Assembly: GCA_016297805.1 (NCBI GenBank)
Contig: JAEDFX010000084.1
Location: 1 to 9,787 of the forward strand
Length of the DNA: 9,787 nucleotides
From: Treponema sp.
Lineage (GTDB): Bacteria; Spirochaetota; Spirochaetia; Treponematales; Treponemataceae
Reading direction: 5' to 3'
The position numbers and the translations under genes are program-made. The stretch's first letter is position 1; each line of letters opens with the position of its first letter. Shown here piece after piece: positions 8,329 through 9,787 of this stretch. The notes under the pieces were generated by a model. The model saw only the letters and a list, made by a program, of their open reading frames with translations, was not told where the DNA came from and searched no databases.

Positions 8329-9264
8329 ATGAAAATCGCATTTCTAGCATTCCCAGAACAAACAGAATTACTACTCTCAGAAATAAAGAATCGTTTTAAT
8401 TTAAACATTAAACCAACCGCACGATACGGTGATCTTATTTATTATGAAGAATTTCCAGAAAATATGATTCCTTATTGGGCACGCACAGTTATGCTTTATC
8501 CTTTTTTTCAGAGTTTTAACACTATCGGAGAAGCCGCTTCTGCATTAAAAAAGATTCAGAGAAACTGGGCACCATATCAATATACATGTTTCCGCCGAGC
8601 TCAACTTATTCAAGAAAAACTTCCTTATATAAATCTAAAAGACAGAAAATTTCCTACAAATATACCGCAAAGTCCAATCGGTCTTTACACACTAATTGAT
8701 GAACACAATATGATTGCCAGTGCAGAAACAACAAGCTATATTCCTGCAGGAACTATTCGTTTCATCGAAGATCATGAAAATCCACCAAGCAGGGCATATT
8801 TGAAAATTCAAGAAAGCCTTACAATGGCAAAACTGTTGAATGGAACAGAACTTCCTCATCAAGGCCAGCGTTGCTTTGAAGCCGGTGCATGTCCTGGAGG
8901 CTGGACATGGGTTTTAGTAAATCTTGGTGCCGAAGTATACGCCGTAGATCGTGCTGAACTGGCTCCTGAACTTATGAGTAATCCACTTGTAAAGTTTCAG
9001 GCTCATGATGCATTCACACTAAAACCTGAAGAAATTGGCCCAATTGACTGGCTTTTTTCAGATGTAATCTGTTATCCAGAACGACTTCTACAATGGATAA
9101 ACATGTGGCTTGATTATAACCCATCCCTAAACATGATTTGTACAATCAAAATGCAAGGCGAAATAGACTGGCCATTAATACAACAATTTGCCGATATACC
9201 TAACAGTAAAATTGTTCATTTAAATTACAACAAACACGAACTAACCTGGATTCACACAAAATAA
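8329..9264 (+). CDS. rlmM: RlmM-like SAM-dependent 23S rRNA ribose 2'-O-methyltransferase
   Basis: The product has 311 residues, shorter than E. coli RlmM (about 366). An N-terminal RNA-recognition part (about 1-140) precedes a Rossmann FtsJ/RrmJ-type methyltransferase domain. SAM motif I is FEAGACPGGWTW (183-194), with Cys where Ala is common (GAAPGG). The K-D-K-E catalytic tetrad of 2'-O-methyltransferases can be placed at K159 (SRAYLK), D245 (LFSDV), K274 (CTIKMQ) and E304 (KHELTW). The family modifies C2498 of 23S rRNA in E. coli; the same target is inferred here. ATG 8329 lies 4 nt after the PilZ stop without a clear Shine-Dalgarno, so coupling is likely. A link to B12 is not expected; it may be carried on the transcript or have its own promoter. 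Confidence 0.85.
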   Translation: MKIAFLAFPEQTELLLSEIKNRFNLNIKPTARYGDLIYYEEFPENMIPYWARTVMLYPFFQSFNTIGEAASALKKIQRNWAPYQYTCFRRAQLIQEKLPYINLKDRKFPTNIPQSPIGLYTLIDEHNMIASAETTSYIPAGTIRFIEDHENPPSRAYLKIQESLTMAKLLNGTELPHQGQRCFEAGACPGGWTWVLVNLGAEVYAVDRAELAPELMSNPLVKFQAHDAFTLKPEEIGPIDWLFSDVICYPERLLQWINMWLDYNPSLNMICTIKMQGEIDWPLIQQFADIPNSKIVHLNYNKHELTWIHTK

Positions 9265-9317
9265 TTCATATTTTCATATTGAAAGACATCCATACCCATT
9301 TTTAATCTCTTATACAT

Positions 9318-9482
9318 CGTATACAGTCATATCAGTCATTACTGTATACATTTAAAATTCGATACACTCATGTCAGTCATTAGTGTATACATTTAAGACC
9401 CGATACACTCATGTCAGACTTTGATGTATACATTTAAGACCCGATACACTCATGTCTGACTTTGATGTATACATTTAAAACT
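9318..9482 (+). repeat. Four-unit 41-bp tandem repeat with an inverted repeat in each unit
   Basis: Units are 9318-9359 (one extra base), 9360-9400, 9401-9441 and 9442-9482. Each carries the palindromic octamer TGTATACA followed by TTTAA, starting at 9343, 9384, 9425 and 9466, exactly 41 bp apart. Unit 1 has a perfect 9-bp dyad, GTATACAGT/ACTGTATAC, around a 13-nt loop. Unit 2 has a 7-bp dyad, ATACACT/AGTGTAT, around an almost identical loop. Units 3 and 4 keep five pairs, then a bulged C and three more. A partial unit (TATACAT, 9311-9317) precedes. It lies after the rlmM-like gene and before the 55-codon gene. It could be a protein-binding array, RNA hairpins or a minisatellite. Confidence 0.9.
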
Positions 9483-9535
9483 CTGTTAAAACTCCAAATT
9501 CTTTCGTTTACTGTACAACTTTAAATTAACTTTAT

Positions 9536-9564
9536 TTGTAGATTTTTTTTCTTATTTTTATTAT
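9536..9564 (+). promoter_or_regulatory. Candidate sigma70-type promoter for the 55-codon gene
   Basis: TTGTAG (9536-9541) and TATTAT (9559-9564) are separated by 17 bp, and a start near 9571 would leave a short leader before the Shine-Dalgarno at 9581. The region is very AT-rich and other -10-like TATATT hexamers overlap, so the call is tentative. It lies 54 bp downstream of the last repeat unit. Confidence 0.4.
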
Positions 9565-9580
9565 ATTTATATTAGCAATA

Positions 9581-9588
9581 GAGGAGAG
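9581..9588 (+). promoter_or_regulatory. Strong Shine-Dalgarno site
   Basis: GAGGAGAG precedes ATG 9594 by 5 to 7 nt. It is the strongest ribosome site in the window and the main evidence that the small open frame behind it is translated. Confidence 0.75.
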
Positions 9589-9593
9589 ACTAT

Positions 9594-9761
9594 ATGCAAG
9601 ATTTTATTTCAACAAGGGAAGCCTACTACAAGGCAGTAGACAACACAGATTATCCACAGGAACAGAAGAAGTATATTAAGAAACTAATTTCTAACTGTGC
9701 AAATCAAACAGAGATTTTCCAACTAACTCTGTTCTATCTCTATAATTGTCAGACAGCTTAG
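9594..9761 (+). CDS. Hypothetical 55-residue protein
   Basis: ATG 9594 to TAG 9761 encodes 55 residues, beginning MQDFISTREAYYKAVDN and ending FQLTLFYLYNCQTA. It is supported by GAGGAGAG at good spacing and a candidate promoter. It looks helical and soluble: a charged middle (QEQKKYIKKLIS) and an amphipathic or hydrophobic tail; Cys residues at 35 and 52. No signal peptide or DNA-binding motif is evident and no family is recognised. The 26 nt after the stop show nothing. The repeat array upstream could be its regulatory region. It might be the first gene of a further operon, or a gene shortened by mutation. Confidence 0.6.
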   Translation: MQDFISTREAYYKAVDNTDYPQEQKKYIKKLISNCANQTEIFQLTLFYLYNCQTA

Positions 9762-9787
9762 GTCCTTGCAACATTCAAAAAAGTATT

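Larger units (their letters stand above)
9265..9593 (+). other. 329-nt intergenic region: repeat array and AT-rich promoter stretch
   Basis: No gene is seen here. After the rlmM-like stop there is about 50 nt of plain AT-rich DNA with no convincing terminator, then the 41-bp repeats (9318-9482), then AT-rich DNA with a T-run (9543-9550), a promoter candidate and the ribosome site of the small gene. Confidence 0.8.

Noticed and set aside
9265..9300. Hairpin around TTCATAT...ATATTGAA after the rlmM-like gene
   Set aside because: The arms do not pair cleanly and no T-run follows directly, so it cannot be called a terminator.
9318..9482. CRISPR array or integron attC sites
   Set aside because: The whole 41-bp unit is repeated without unique spacers, and no attC-like core sites (GTTRRRY/RYYYAAC pair) or cas/integrase gene are seen.
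9514..9550. Possible intrinsic terminator (TACAA/TTGTA followed by eight T)
   Set aside because: The stem is only five pairs, mostly A-T, with a 17-nt loop, and it overlaps a better promoter candidate.

Overview
The window is AT-rich, has Shine-Dalgarno sites (GGAG, GAGGAG) and carries outer-membrane genes of a diderm bacterium. A giant surface protein with a FlgD-like C-terminal domain, a lipoprotein with a relaxed lipobox, a TonB-dependent receptor, a PilZ protein and an RlmM-type methyltransferase together suggest a spirochaete, most likely a host-associated Treponema. This is inferred from gene content only. All supported genes are on the + strand.

Region 1 (1-5367) is the 3' part of a very large secreted or surface protein, 1788 residues of which are visible. 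It has adhesin-like beta-rich repeats, Ig-like modules and a C-terminal FlgD/T9SS-CTD-like domain. Its start lies upstream of the window.

Region 2 (5377-5634) is a regulatory leader. An extended -10 promoter lies just past the stop of the giant gene and is followed by a cobalamin (B12) riboswitch. The riboswitch has a closing P1 helix and the conserved B12 elements. A hairpin ending directly against the Shine-Dalgarno site has a loop complementary to the aptamer CGCAA loop. This is the layout of a translational OFF switch.

Region 3 (5635-9264) looks like one operon of four tightly packed genes: a small lipoprotein of unrecognised family, a BtuB-like TonB-dependent receptor, a PilZ c-di-GMP-binding protein and an RlmM-like 23S rRNA 2'-O-methyltransferase. 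Gaps are 2 to 4 nt, and the last three genes lack good Shine-Dalgarno sites, so they may rely on translational coupling. The riboswitch implies that the lipoprotein and receptor form an outer-membrane corrinoid-uptake pair. The PilZ and methyltransferase genes may simply share the transcript.

Region 4 (9265-9787) holds a four-unit 41-bp tandem repeat whose units each carry a dyad. One stem pair is swapped from G-C to C-G between the first two units. A probable promoter, a strong ribosome binding site and a 55-codon gene of unknown function follow. The most promising points for novelty are the B12-controlled lipoprotein and the dyad array before the small gene.
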